DNA of 64,000 nt, from positions 997,001-1,061,000 of the forward strand of contig OU015567.1 in NCBI GenBank assembly GCA_907165135.1, read 5' to 3'. Origin of the DNA: Oikopleura dioica (taxonomy: Eukaryota > Chordata > Appendicularia > Copelata > Oikopleuridae). The position numbers and the translations under genes were made by a program. The notes under the pieces are model-generated. The model was not told where the DNA came from and made no database searches. It saw only the letters and a list, made by a program, of their open reading frames with translations. Shown piece by piece: positions 54,449 through 64,000 of this stretch (its first letter is position 1; every line of letters starts with the position of its first letter).

Positions 54449-55559
54449 TCATTTTACTCTTATGAATGCCCGAATCGTTCCCTCTGGTTTATACTCCGAT
54501 GAGGTTTCGCTTGGATTATTGAACAGCTGGGTAAAGTCAAAGGATCCCGCTGATTTTTGTTATCAGATTTCATGGTATCGGAAACCGGAAAATAATGTTT
54601 CGCAAGAAAGCCGTGAAAAATTTTGTTTAATATGAAAATACAAATCTTCTAGCTTCATCTTTGAAATACCCATTCCTAAAGCTCTGTCCATCAAAATCCG
54701 GCGGAGTCATTTTCCGCGGTCCAAAGTTATCGAAGCCTGAATTCGGCAGCGGCGCTCTTGTTATTGGCATTCTTCCGCCGCGGCGATTCCACGAGCCGAA
54801 ATGATTTCCTTCCGCCTGATCTTCATACGCAGCGTTGGTGAATTCATTGATCAAGTGTTCTAGGGATTGGGCGTAGTCTTTGTCGACCCAACGATACTTG
54901 AACATGTATCCTCGAGTTGGCATGTCGGAGGAGGAGGTTTCCGAGACGAAGGCTTTTATGATGACTTCATCACCTTAATTTTTGATTCAAACATCGTGGT
55001 TTTTATGGAGAAAGGAACGAACTGTCAGAGACGAAATCTGGCGGCGGTCGATCGTCACAAAGTGGCCCTAGCTCCCGCTGCGTTTCTCCGTCTAAGAATT
55101 TAATTACCCAAAGGATCTTACCGTCAATTTACCGATGACAGTTATATTTTGCTCCTCGCAAATCGGGCTCAGCAGAATATCCTCAAATTCAATCAAAATT
55201 CGCTGCTCAATATCGGGCGCGTAAATGTGGTAAATGCATTGCCAGCCAAGTTCGATTTTGTTTGGGTAAGATCTGGAGACGATGATTTTGGAGTCCTCGC
55301 CGGCTTGAAGCTCTTCGTTTGGGCACGCTAGAATCAAATATTGAAGGGCAATTAGTAGGAGTAATGAGTTGGCAGGATAAGCGTACTTGAGATGTCCCAG
55401 GTGAGGTCGGTTGGTATTCCAAATGGCTGAGAGTGGATTATTTTTTAGACACCATAAAATATTTTCTCAATTTATCAGTTCGATTTTCGAAGAAAAAAAG
55501 AAACCAAAAAATCTGAAATCATATTCAATATTTTACTTACATGAAATATCCCATCTCAT
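54449..55559 (-). CDS. secreted or anchored single-CUB-domain protein (269 aa)
   Basis: Exons 55559-55541, 55426-55133, 55091-55023, 54973-54647, 54549-54449; the last intron fits as GA-AG, the rest GT-AG. A hydrophobic core SLLLLIALQYLILA at about residues 34-47 precedes the CUB domain: CPNEELQAGEDSKIIVSRSY, PN, then C.YHIYAPDIEQRILIEFED, LGPLCDDR.PPPDFVSDS, and RGYMFKYRWV, the usual CUB order with Cys pairs. The C-terminal 130 aa are polar and Gly/Arg/Phe-rich (GSWNRRGGRMPITRAPLP). CUB domains bind proteins or glycans outside the cell. The long segment before the hydrophobic core is odd for a signal peptide, so the start may lie elsewhere. Confidence 0.65.
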
Positions 55560-55968
55560 CGGCGGTAGGGCAAAAATTTCTCTAAGAATAAAAAATAAAA
55601 TTATCATCTTATTTTCATTTTAGGCGAATCAGAAAGATTTTTGCCTGAGAAAGGGATGAAGCTCTACTTACCATCTCGAAGATCAACCGTTTCAAATTTC
55701 GAAGCTTTCGAATCAAGCCAAATCGCGCGCGTTTTCTTACCAATGCTTCGAAATCCGCGCTTTGAGCAGTTTTAATCAGGTTATTTAATAAGGAAATCAG
55801 CTGAATAAATGCGACTCCAGCTTTTATCTATTATTATTGCGAATAAGTACCGGTTAGTTTCTCAAATAGACGCATTAATTTTTGAAAGGTCTACTTGGCA
55901 AAAGTATATTTAATACGCACGATGCTCAACTGATCAGCTCATTTTCAAACAAAAAAAAGGAATCAAAC

Positions 55969-56485
55969 ATGAAAGTCTTCGATTTTTCAATTTTTGCTGC
56001 ACGTAAGTTATCAAGATACAGAAGAAATGAAGTTTAAATTTGCAACCTTGTGCTCAAAGACCGAGAATATTGTCAAATTTGGGGGTGGCGTCAGGAAATT
56101 TCGACAAATTTTGCGTGTGCAGCTATTCAGCTTCTGATTGGTCGGTGAGCCAAAAGTAGGCTTCTGACTGGTTGAAGATTTCCAAGCGAAATTTGTCGGG
56201 ATTTTTCGTCGGTTCCTGACACCTCCTCAATTTGCGGAATATTTTTCAGAAAAAGATACAGTTAGGTATATAATAATATTTTCTTTAGTCGTTGAATGTT
56301 CTTTCGCCCAAGATTGGACCGATATGTTCAAAAAGCGTAACCTTCAAATCATGAGAAGAAACGGAATGCACGTGATGAGGCGAACCCCGGACCTGTTCAA
56401 CTTCGATCCTTCTGAATTTAGCTTCGTTCCCTCCGATCATTTCCCAGAAACAGAAGAAAACAAGCGAAATATGCACATTTTATGA
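55969..56485 (+). CDS. small secreted peptide precursor (76 aa)
   Basis: Exons 55969-56002 and 56289-56485. Signal peptide MKVFDFSIFAALVECSFAQ is split by the intron. The mature part is DWTDMFKKRNLQIMRRNGMH, VMRRTPDLFNFDPSEFSFVP and an acidic end. KKR, MRR and MRR are dibasic sites of the kind cut in peptide-hormone precursors, but no C-terminal Gly amidation signal is obvious. No Cys in the mature chain. The intron contains MITE family A copy 56082-56226. Neuropeptide is one possibility; a structural or antimicrobial peptide is another. Confidence 0.65.
56082..56226. mobile_element. hAT-like MITE family A copy in an intron
   Basis: Starts GGGGTGGCGTCAGG and carries the AAATTTCGACAAATTTTGCG core and its inverse, ending GGTTCCTGACACCTCC. 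Flanks CAAATTTG and TCAATTTG are similar but not identical, consistent with a decayed 8-bp duplication. Confidence 0.7.
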
Positions 56486-56616
56486 AAATTTCTGTTGTTA
56501 AAAAATTATTTATATGTTCACTCAACCAAATTTTCAATAAAAAATCAAAAAGAAAAATTTCTAGAGAAATTGGAATTTCAAGTTTAATCCAAAAAAACCT
56601 CCGTCAAAATGCAAAG

Positions 56617-56856
56617 ATGAGTACCGGAGACAGAAAACACGCTTTCTGCGACGGGTAACACAAAATTATACAAAAAAGTGAGCGCGCCGCTCAAATTCGT
56701 GCTTATCGCGGAAGAGCTACCGCGGAAGATTATTCTTTCGAAATTCAGAAACAAGCTGAATTGAACTTCTCAACAAGAGGATTCTTAAATCAATTGGTGG
56801 TTGAAGAGTTCGATTTCGATTCCTTAGAAATAGAGGTCACGAATTCCCGTGCTTAA
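56617..56856 (+). CDS. small protein (71 aa) with a 24-nt candidate intron
   Basis: Two blocks, 56617-56654 and 56679-56856, join in frame if gtaacac...aaaaag (24 nt) is removed. Reads MSTGDRKHAFCDGERAAQIR, then RATAEDYSFEIQKQAELNFS and a hydrophobic/acidic end (LVVEEFDFDSLEIEVTN). The second block has clear coding character. 24 nt is unusually short even here; a sequencing indel or a different upstream exon is the alternative. No family recognised. Confidence 0.4.
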
Positions 56857-57327
56857 AATCGACTGCAGATAAGGGCGTCACTTTGATATTTTTTTTCAGA
56901 ATTTTGGTTCGGCGCAGCTGTCTATAACCTCCCGTACCTCCTTAATTTAGGTATATTTCTGCCCCCAAATAAAGATTTTCGAATAGAAGAATGTTAAATC
57001 TTTCATACTAGTGTTAAAGAAGAGATACCCTTAACCCAGGTTTTTCATAATTTTGGTTCGCGCGAGACCCATTTTGTCAAATTTCGTAACGTTCAAAAAA
57101 GTACGATTCCTCGAGTACGGGCGAAAACGTCTCGCACGCAAAATTCAACGCGGTTTAGCGCGCCACCGCCGAGCACCATAAATACCGCACCACCACAGTT
57201 TCAGCCGCTACTCACATCTATTTTCGATCTCTGAAAAGGCGAAAAGTCAATAGTTTCAGAGTTTCACTAGAGAAAGAGTTTATTATTTCAGTTTGTTTTA
57301 TTTTTTGTCAATCGAAATCAACTAAAG

Positions 57328-58883
57328 ATGAAGGTTCTTGGATTTTTAGGAATGGCTAGAGAAAATCCATTTTGAGCACCATAATTGTCTCATCATCATT
57401 CGGCTTGAATATTTTTATTCTAGAGCCGAGGTCGGTCCCATTTGTCAATTTCATCAAGTATTTGGGTGTGTGAGAAAGTTTTAATGAATTAAAATTGAGT
57501 AAGAAAATTTTCACTGAAAGAATCTCAAGCCATAAAAGTCGCAAAAATTTTTGCCCAAGAAGGATCAGGAGACAACAATGACGCTGGTTGCCCAAATGAG
57601 AGCTGGGAATTCAACGGCGCTTCTTGCGTCCCAAAATCTTCAGAGTACAGCCTCACTTGTGACCCGATCAATGGAATGACCTTGTCGGTGAACTCGGGTG
57701 TTCTCTGGGAGAACGCTAGAATTCAGCAAGATTACAAAGGATCTTTTCTTCGAATAGGTATGTCGTTTTTACGAATAAATGTTTATTTTATTTAAATTTT
57801 TAAAATAAAAAGAAGAAGAAAAAATATAAATCAGAAATTTAAAATCAGAAAATTAGCACCATAATGAAATAACACACTCTCAATGCCCGATTTTATAATT
57901 TCATTTCTTGTTGTAATTCAACTTGAAATTATTCTTCCGCCTATATAATGCGTGTCAACCGGATTCTCTCTCTTTAATTTTTCAGACTTTTATATACCAT
58001 AAAAACTCACTTAGGCATGTGTGGTGGCCGCCGCGACGAGAACGGCCCCTTCGATTTCACCATCAACGCCGCTTGGGACTACTGCGGCCCGTCAAACGTC
58101 TACCACGACGAGTCCTCCGGCGAGATCGTCCTCTCCTTCACCGTTCTCGGCGACATCGACGCCATCACCAACGACGACGGCCTCCTCATGTCCCGCGCCC
58201 TTTCCTTCCAAGCAGAATGCGCGTTCAAAGATCACCTCGAAGTTTCGGAAACTTTCACAGCAGATCTTGGCGGAATGATGAGAAGGAATGTTTTAAATAT
58301 TTTCTTTAGTGAGCAATAATAGTGGAGGAGCATTTTTTCTTAAAATATCGAATAGTTACTTAAAATCATCAAGAACAAAATCTGGAGCTGTCAGAAAGGG
58401 AGATCAGAGCTTTGTCGACCTCTTCAGCTTGAATTTTTACGAAGATGGGGAGTTCACCAATGCTCTAGAAGAGCCAAAGGGAGTCATCGGTAAGTCAGAT
58501 TGTTCTCTTCATTATTGACCGAAATCTTAGGAAAACCTGCTTATGCAAAACTCAACGCTCAGCCCCTCCCCTCCGCCGTCGACTACCAAATCAGCAAATG
58601 CATCGTCAATGGACTAGACGATAGCTTCGAAGAAATTTCTTACGAAGTCGTTCAGGAAACTTGCGCTTCCGCCTTTGTCAATGCTCAAATTGAACAAAAC
58701 GGTAAGCGAAGCTCGAGTTCAAAGGAAAAGAATTAATTATTGAATTCAGGAAAGGGTCTTTCGTACGATGTCTTTGCCTTCGGCGAGAGCCCAGCTGCGA
58801 TGAGCCAATGGCTGACCTGCACGGTCAAACTCTGTGCGGACGAATGTCCCGAGCGGGAAGATTCTCCTTGTTCCTACGAATAA
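57328..58883 (+). CDS. secreted zona-pellucida (ZP) domain protein (310 aa)
   Basis: Exons 57328-57358, 57539-57757, 58015-58276, 58374-58489, 58531-58701, 58750-58883. Introns 1 (57359-57538) and 3 (58277-58373) keep frame only as GA-AG; the donor of intron 3 could be 3 nt later. The start encodes signal peptide MKVLGFLGMAIAKIFAQ. The ZP-N part has YSLTCDPINGMTLSVN, then GGR..NGPFDFTINAAWDYCG and SFQAECAF; the ZP-C part has AYAKLNAQPLPSAVDYQISK C and ends LTCTVKLCADECPEREDSPC, with the ordered Cys of the family. No membrane anchor is seen after the ZP domain, so the product is likely secreted. ZP domains polymerise into extracellular filaments. Exon 3 is strikingly C-rich at third positions. 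AATAAA at about 58912. Confidence 0.8.
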
Positions 58884-59109
58884 CTTTTCTCTTCTTTTTC
58901 GATTTTCAGGTTAATAAATACAACTGTTTATTTTCTAAAATCATTGATTTCTTCTTCATTCAGCTAGAAATGAGCACGCAGAAAATCTTGTCTTCAAGTA
59001 AAATCGAAAAGGCGACGCATTTTGGCTTCCCTCGACAAACTCTGTAGCAGAAATTTTCAGGCTCGCTAGAAAAAGATAGAAAAATTTTCTTCAAAAAAAA
59101 ATTTTTTTC

Positions 59110-60898
59110 TTACGCATCATAGACAGGGGGAACAGGAGCTTTTCGTAATTTCATTTTTCCAACTGCCATTTTTGTCTCACTTTTCAGACAAATATTTGCC
59201 CCTGAAAAAATTAAACATTATCGATTTGAAGTACTTACCTTTGTGGTTGTGATAAAAAGGAGTCATTTCTTGCAGCCCTTTTGGGCAAAAGCTCTGAAAT
59301 TGACAAGCCATCGGTTCTACATTGAATAAAGGAGAGAAAAAGCCATAGGAGCCGATTATGCAATCTCTTCTTTTTGTCGATCCGGTGTTTTTCGTCGTTG
59401 CTCCTGTGCCACAATAAGTGCAGATTGTGGAGCCAGACTTATCTGCAAAAAAGCCCCTTTCGCAAGGAAACTTTTCATCTTCCTGACAAAAGTGCCCGTA
59501 CTCACAGGGTCGGCAAATTGTTGAACCATCGATTCTATATTCTCCCGCAGCACAGGGCTCCAACAACATCTTGCATTCATTTGGCAGATCTTCGATGGGC
59601 TCATGTCCTTCTTTGCACTTGCAGGAATCGTGGCCGATTTGTTTCTCCATGCTTTCGGAGCAATAACAATCGAAGCTTCCGAGGGTATTTTCACAAAGTT
59701 GGGTTTTGTGGCACTTATTATAATCATCCTCAATCTAAGGAGTTTATTCTCGGCAATACTTTTCTTAAAATTTACCGGATTCAGGCATTCATCCTTGTCA
59801 ACACACTCAGTAGCAGAGTTATTAAACCTCTCAAATCCTTCTTTGCAAACGCACTTTGCCTTCCCTTCATCAAGATCAAAGTCGAGTTCCATATTTGCCG
59901 TGCAATTGCAAGTATAGCTTCCAACTAGGTACCCGCTGAAATAAAAGAGGCGATTTTACAGCCCCCTTTTTTTATCTAATTCCGTTTCGTAAATTGAACA
60001 TTTTAGTCAAGACATGTTTTTGAGCAAAGAAAAAATTTTTTTTTTGAATTTTTTTTTTCTCAGCGGGTACCTAGCTTCCAACTGTATCCTCGCAAACTTG
60101 ACTCTCATGACATTGATGTCCATAATTAGGATTTCCCTCAAAAGGTTATGATGATTACTTGCTGAAAAACACTTACTGGATAGAGACACTCATTAATATT
60201 TATGCACTCGATTTCGATGTAATTCATATGAAAACCAAGTGGACATCTGCATTGTTCAGGCGAACCTTCTTCAGCCTGTAAATTAGGACGAACGAAATGT
60301 TCTTTACAAAGGCAAAATGGAGATCCTTCGCGCATTTCACAAGTTTGAGTCGGGTTACATTCGTTTTCAGTCTTCTGAAGTACAAAAAAATTGAAATATT
60401 CCAAAGAATACCGGACAAGGTTCTTCAACGCAAACAAGATCTCTCTTGTAGCGATCAAGAATCGCGACATCGTCATTTTCTTGGATAAATCCATCTTTGC
60501 AGACACACTACGAGGATGATGAATAAGAAATGATAATTTTACAAACTCTATTTTCATCATATCCATCTTCGTCATGATCACTTTCAGAAAATTTTGCATT
60601 TTTGTGACAGCAAAAAGGGCGCTCTTTGTTTTTGATATCATTCGGTATATTTTAAAAAGTTATTCAGTCCATTCACCGAAAATCAAATCCGGCTTCGATA
60701 TATTTTCTTTTTGTAAAATTCATGAATTAACAATTTTATTTTGAATAACTATCCCTCAGATCTGTCAATCTGCTCAAAATCATATAAGCACTCACAGTCG
60801 TTCCCGATCATTTCATGTTGAGGAAATGAATTCTCCCCTCCTACTGATTTACATTCGTCAGCTAAGCCGATTGGAAGGAGAAAAACTAAAATTTTCAT
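59110..60898 (-). CDS. secreted EGF-like / ephrin-receptor-like protein (428 aa)
   Basis: Exons 60898-60754, 60623-60547, 60507-60412, 60374-60177, 60136-60074, 59916-59776, 59713-59239, 59201-59110; all phases close. Signal peptide MKILVFLLPIGLA. Several EGF-like modules follow: ECNPTQTCEMREGSPFCLC; the calcium-binding type NINECLYP to CEDTVGSYTCNC; DKDECLNP to CENTLGSFDCYC; then an ephrin-receptor-like Cys repeat (CAAGEYRIDGSTICRPC to CTYCGTGATTKNTGSTKRRD). The C-terminus is short and basic (MAVGKMKLRKAPVPPVY), no membrane helix. Intron 60753-60624 is GA-AG in phase. The intron between 60074 and 59916 is a transposon-like insertion with a 9-bp duplication, in the middle of a calcium-binding EGF module. 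Likely an extracellular adhesion or matrix protein. Confidence 0.82.
59926..60073. mobile_element. MITE acting as an intron (TIR TAGGTACCCGCTGA, 9-bp TSD)
   Basis: Perfect inverted ends TAGGTACCCGCTGA and TCAGCGGGTACCTA, 148 bp apart end to end, flanked by GCTTCCAAC at 59917-59925 and 60074-60082 (plus-strand sense). Removing the element plus one flank restores DTVGS-YTCNC in the EGF gene exactly. Using the visible GT (gtacccgctg) and AG (tttcag) would give a stop codon, so the working boundaries must lie in the duplicated flank. Confidence 0.85.
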
Positions 60899-61723
60899 GT
60901 TTCTCTGACAATGACTCCTGAAAACAAACTTTTGAATTTCAAGTCAAAAGTAAGTCGATCAATTGTAAGGCAATTGTCAGAATAATTTGTTTGATCATAG
61001 AAATATATGTCGGTTTTTACAAAAGCCGCATTAATAATTGACATTTTACTCTTAAGGGGAAGGGGGCATTATTAATTGGCAAACTTGAAAATTGAGGTCT
61101 TGTTCTGATGCGATAGGATTTTGGAGAAAATTCAATCAGTCGAGATTGAAAAAACTTGTCCAGGAATGCGACGGTGGGACCTGCTGAGCGAGAGATGCCC
61201 TCCGGCTCAGCCAATTCACCAGCGACTGGTCATCCCCGTTTTCCTCGCGATTTTTATTCCGTCTTGTCAGAATAATAAATTCTCTTTTAAAAACAGGTTT
61301 CTTGTTTTTTAATGGTTTCAGAAACAGCTAGAGAAAGAAGGAGAAAAGCGAGAAGATGCGCTCGAAATCCGAGGCTTCCAGGAAAAGATTTAAATTCGAA
61401 AAATTATATTTTATACAGAAAATTCTAGCAAAATGGAAAAAAAAAACGACAATAATTATTTATTTTTTTAATTTTTATTATATTTTTTTACTTTATCTAT
61501 TAAAAAAAATATATTAATTATTATTTAAATAATCTATTTCATTTATTATTTTCTATTTTTATTTATTTCTTTAATTTTTTTTTTCTCACAAAAACTTTTT
61601 CAAAGTTTAATTTGTTAAAATCAATAATCAAGTTAGTCAAAGTTCAAACTTTATCAATAATAATTTATTGCTCAATAAACATTTTGAACTCCCTTTTGAT
61701 AAAAAAGAGTCAATCTTGATTAG
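60899..61723. other. intergenic or missing 5' exon region
   Basis: Contains short ORFs and a strongly AT-rich stretch (61430-61590). It may hold the first exon(s) of the next gene, but I could not place a start in phase. Confidence 0.4.
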
Positions 61724-63505
61724 AATGCCAAATTCAAAAAGAAGAAAACGATGTAATAACAAGAGATTTCGACATCGAAACAACTTCGGCTCCAGCTGAT
61801 CCCAATTTAGTGACTGAAGGTTTGATTTTTTCATTTTTGCAAAACAATGGCCCAACCTTAATTTCATTTTCAATTGGAATATTGGAAAGAAGGGAGCTTC
61901 TTTTATTTGTTTACATGGCGATCTGAGCCAAGTTCAGTCGGCTTACTTCCATTGTTCTGATTTTCGAGTGACCTTCTTTCTCAAAAAAATTGTCTTGTTT
62001 TGTGAAAAAAAGAGTCGTACAAACTTTCAACTAGCCAAAATAAAAATTATCGACCGAGCCTCAAAACAAATCTTGTTTTTCATATTTATTCTAGCGTCGG
62101 TTTTGGCAAAAAAAGAGAAAAAAACTCAGGTTTCTTATTAAAAAAACATCACCTTGGTAAATAACAATCAACTACTACCTAGGTCCAATTAATCATGTAA
62201 AACTAAGAACCTCTTTGTTTCTATCAAAACGAAAAATTATCGTGATAACTCATGAATCATGACTGGCCCTTTTTAGTTTTTAACGGAATCATCCCCGTAA
62301 CCGAAATCGGAACCTACACAAAACCTCCTCGCCGAACACTTTCTACTTCGACAACGATTCCGACAACAATGATCACAAATCTTACCCTCGCAAGTCCAGC
62401 TGAAATTGTAGTGCCAGCAAATCCGCAGCCAAGAGCGATGGATGGATGGATGGTTCTAGTCGGAATTATTGCTGGAACAATTATTTTAGGTAAGACTCAT
62501 TTTTCAATCGTGGTGGGAGTCGCGCGGGTCAGCAAGTTCTTGGCACGATTTTTCCGTCCCACGAAGTTTTTCAACCCTTCTTGTGAGCTCTCTGACCCGC
62601 GCGACGTACCCGGTGGCATTTTTTTCTTCAGAGTTTTAATCGCTTTTAGTGACGCTTGTCTGGAACACCGTTAAACTTTGGTGTCGAAAAATCGAGCGCG
62701 ATTCCATGCGACGGCCGGGAGTCATCGCCTATTTGACCGAAGATGAAGCAATTACGACTCAAGGACACGGCCGACTCGCTGAGGTACCGCTGGAGAGGCT
62801 TCATGAACTCAGCATCGCTTTATCTGTAAATACCTTTTTCCCTCTAAATCATTAACCTTTTCTAGCCGGGAAATGTGGCCCAAGCAGCGCCAGGGGAAAT
62901 AATGCTTACGAATTCGCAATTAAATCGGTTGATAGTTGCTGGAGAAAGTCAGTCAAACTATCAGATGAGAACCGGAACGCCTGTTCGACCAAATACGCCA
63001 GAGGGGCGGAATGGCGATGGAAATTTAGGGACATGTTCGAACACCATAACTTGTTTCAATTTTTGATTGATATAGATTTTTAAAAAAAAACGAGGTTGAA
63101 CAGACTCTAAAATCCTCTTCGGTTATTTATTTGAGATCTTCGGATCCTATTTCTTACAAGTTGTAGTATAACAACGAGTTTAACGACCAAATCAATGTTT
63201 GTGAAAGATTTCTGCGTATTATGATATAGATATGAAATTTTCTAAAAATCATATATTTTGAAACAATTATTGAACATTTCAAAGATCCCCGCGAATCACC
63301 CCAACCGACCGCTCCACTCTCCCCAACCTTCACAACAACAAGCAATCTCCCCGCCCCGCCCCCTTACTCCGAAATAAACCCCCATCCGACCCCCTTAGAC
63401 CCTTCCCCTCCTCAAGAAGCTCAAGAAAATAACGATCCAAATGACTCCGACTCCTCCTCCGGCGAAATAAACGAGCCAAACGAATCGAGAACAACGAATT
63501 TATAA
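61724..63505 (+). CDS. one-pass membrane protein with PPPY motif, first exon missing
   Basis: Exons 61724-61819, 62277-62489, 62650-62825, 62866-63034, 63285-63505, GT-AG and in phase. The visible ectodomain is Thr/Pro-rich (TKPPRRTLSTSTTIPTTMIT), with an NLT glycosylation site. The membrane helix is WMVLVGIIAGTIILVTLVW, followed by Lys/Arg (KLWCRKIERDSMRR). The cytosolic region is about 180 aa, polar, with LPAPPPYSEI: a PPxY motif that binds WW domains (Nedd4, YAP type). The end is Pro/Asp/Ser-rich. The start exon (signal peptide) was not found. Short ectodomain, one helix and a PPxY tail is a layout shared with several WW-binding adaptors and Gla membrane proteins, but no Gla domain is seen here. 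AATAAA at about 63565. Confidence 0.65.
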
Positions 63506-63873
63506 TGAAAAAATTGACTTGTAATCAAAATTATAATTGCCCAAAAATGTACACTGATGACTGCAAATAAACGAAAAGCTACAGATCTACTAATTGCCGC
63601 GCGCAGGGAGCGCTCACTCCCGCGAGGAAGATATTGTAAGGGAATGTTGTTAATCCCGTTGATTTCGCATAAGCGACTCGCGTATTTGAGCACTTGCGAA
63701 ATGTCACTTACTCCCATCATTCGAGTTTCGAGGTCAGCCGGAGGTCGACCCGTCTGAGTTTTTTTTTCCTTTCTATTTTCGTCGTTTTTTCTTCATCAAA
63801 TGCAATCACAAAGGTAAGAAAATCATCATAACTCGTTTTTTATTATGAATATAGCGCTTTACATGCAGAAACT
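63506..63873. other. 3' flank, nothing recognised
   Basis: Short ORFs on both strands without support. A TTTATT at about 63873 fits the polyadenylation signal of the minus-strand gene to the right. Confidence 0.4.
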
Positions 63874-63956
63874 TTATTGCGGAAGCTGAACAGTCAGAGA
63901 ATTTGCGGAATATTTGTGGATTCCTCCTTGATTTCCAGAAGTGGAGAAGTTGTTTT
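63874..63956 (-). CDS. terminal exon of a gene running off the right edge
   Basis: On the minus strand an acceptor-like gaatgatag is followed by an open frame reading FSTSGNQGGIHKYSANSLTV, QLPQ and a stop, with AATAAA overlapping the stop. Polar, with no domain visible. Only the last exon is in the window, so identity is unknown. Confidence 0.35.
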
Positions 63957-64000
63957 CTATCATTCAGCAATTTTAAATGGTGAGTGCAGGAAAGAATCTA

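Noticed and set aside
54961-55030. Two frameshifts in the CUB gene
   Set aside because: A 49-nt intron (55022-54974) explains both and joins two halves of the CUB domain correctly.
59374-59928. A 184-aa plus-strand ORF
   Set aside because: Antisense shadow of the EGF/ephrin-like exons, which show ordered cysteines on the minus strand.

Overview
The window looks like nuclear DNA from an appendicularian (larvacean) tunicate, most like Oikopleura. This is inferred from gene structure, not from a search. Coding regions are cut by many very short introns, often 40-60 nt. Acceptors are commonly pyrimidine-poor, ending aaaag or ttaag. At least ten introns keep the reading frame only if spliced GA-AG rather than GT-AG, a known appendicularian trait. 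The gene content (pannexin/innexin, ZP, CUB, EGF and VWA proteins) fits an animal. All exon models were built by hand from splice sites and phase; none has transcript support.

Layout. 1-6,980: three minus-strand genes, comprising two tandem VIT-VWA paralogs (one running off the left edge) and a small unrecognised gene. 7,000-28,000: a gene desert of about 21 kb with short palindromic transposon-like elements, nested insertions, a 22-bp minisatellite carrying an AP-1-type site in nearly every unit, a 10-bp satellite and many hairpins built on GCCGC/GCGGC. 28,000-42,300: a dense cluster with a possible Rho-pathway (CRIB-like) protein, an acidic protein, a pannexin/innexin channel, a stand-alone protein made of two dynein-stalk microtubule-binding modules, a tandem PDZ protein, a one-pass membrane protein and a Gln/Ser-rich disordered protein. 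42,300-51,000: mostly repeats, with one secreted Cys-rich gene whose intron and exon both carry transposon insertions. 51,000-63,500: nine or ten small genes, mostly secreted or one-pass membrane proteins (mucin-like stalk, CUB, ZP, EGF/ephrin-receptor-like, PPxY-tailed). The right edge holds the last exon of another minus-strand gene.

How they may work together. The right-hand cluster reads as an extracellular-matrix or epithelial-surface neighbourhood. The central cluster mixes junction, scaffold and cytoskeleton proteins. The VIT-VWA pair is a local duplication. The most unusual items are the tandem dynein-stalk protein, the GA-AG introns, and two transposon-like insertions with target-site duplications that sit exactly where coding sequence must be rejoined.
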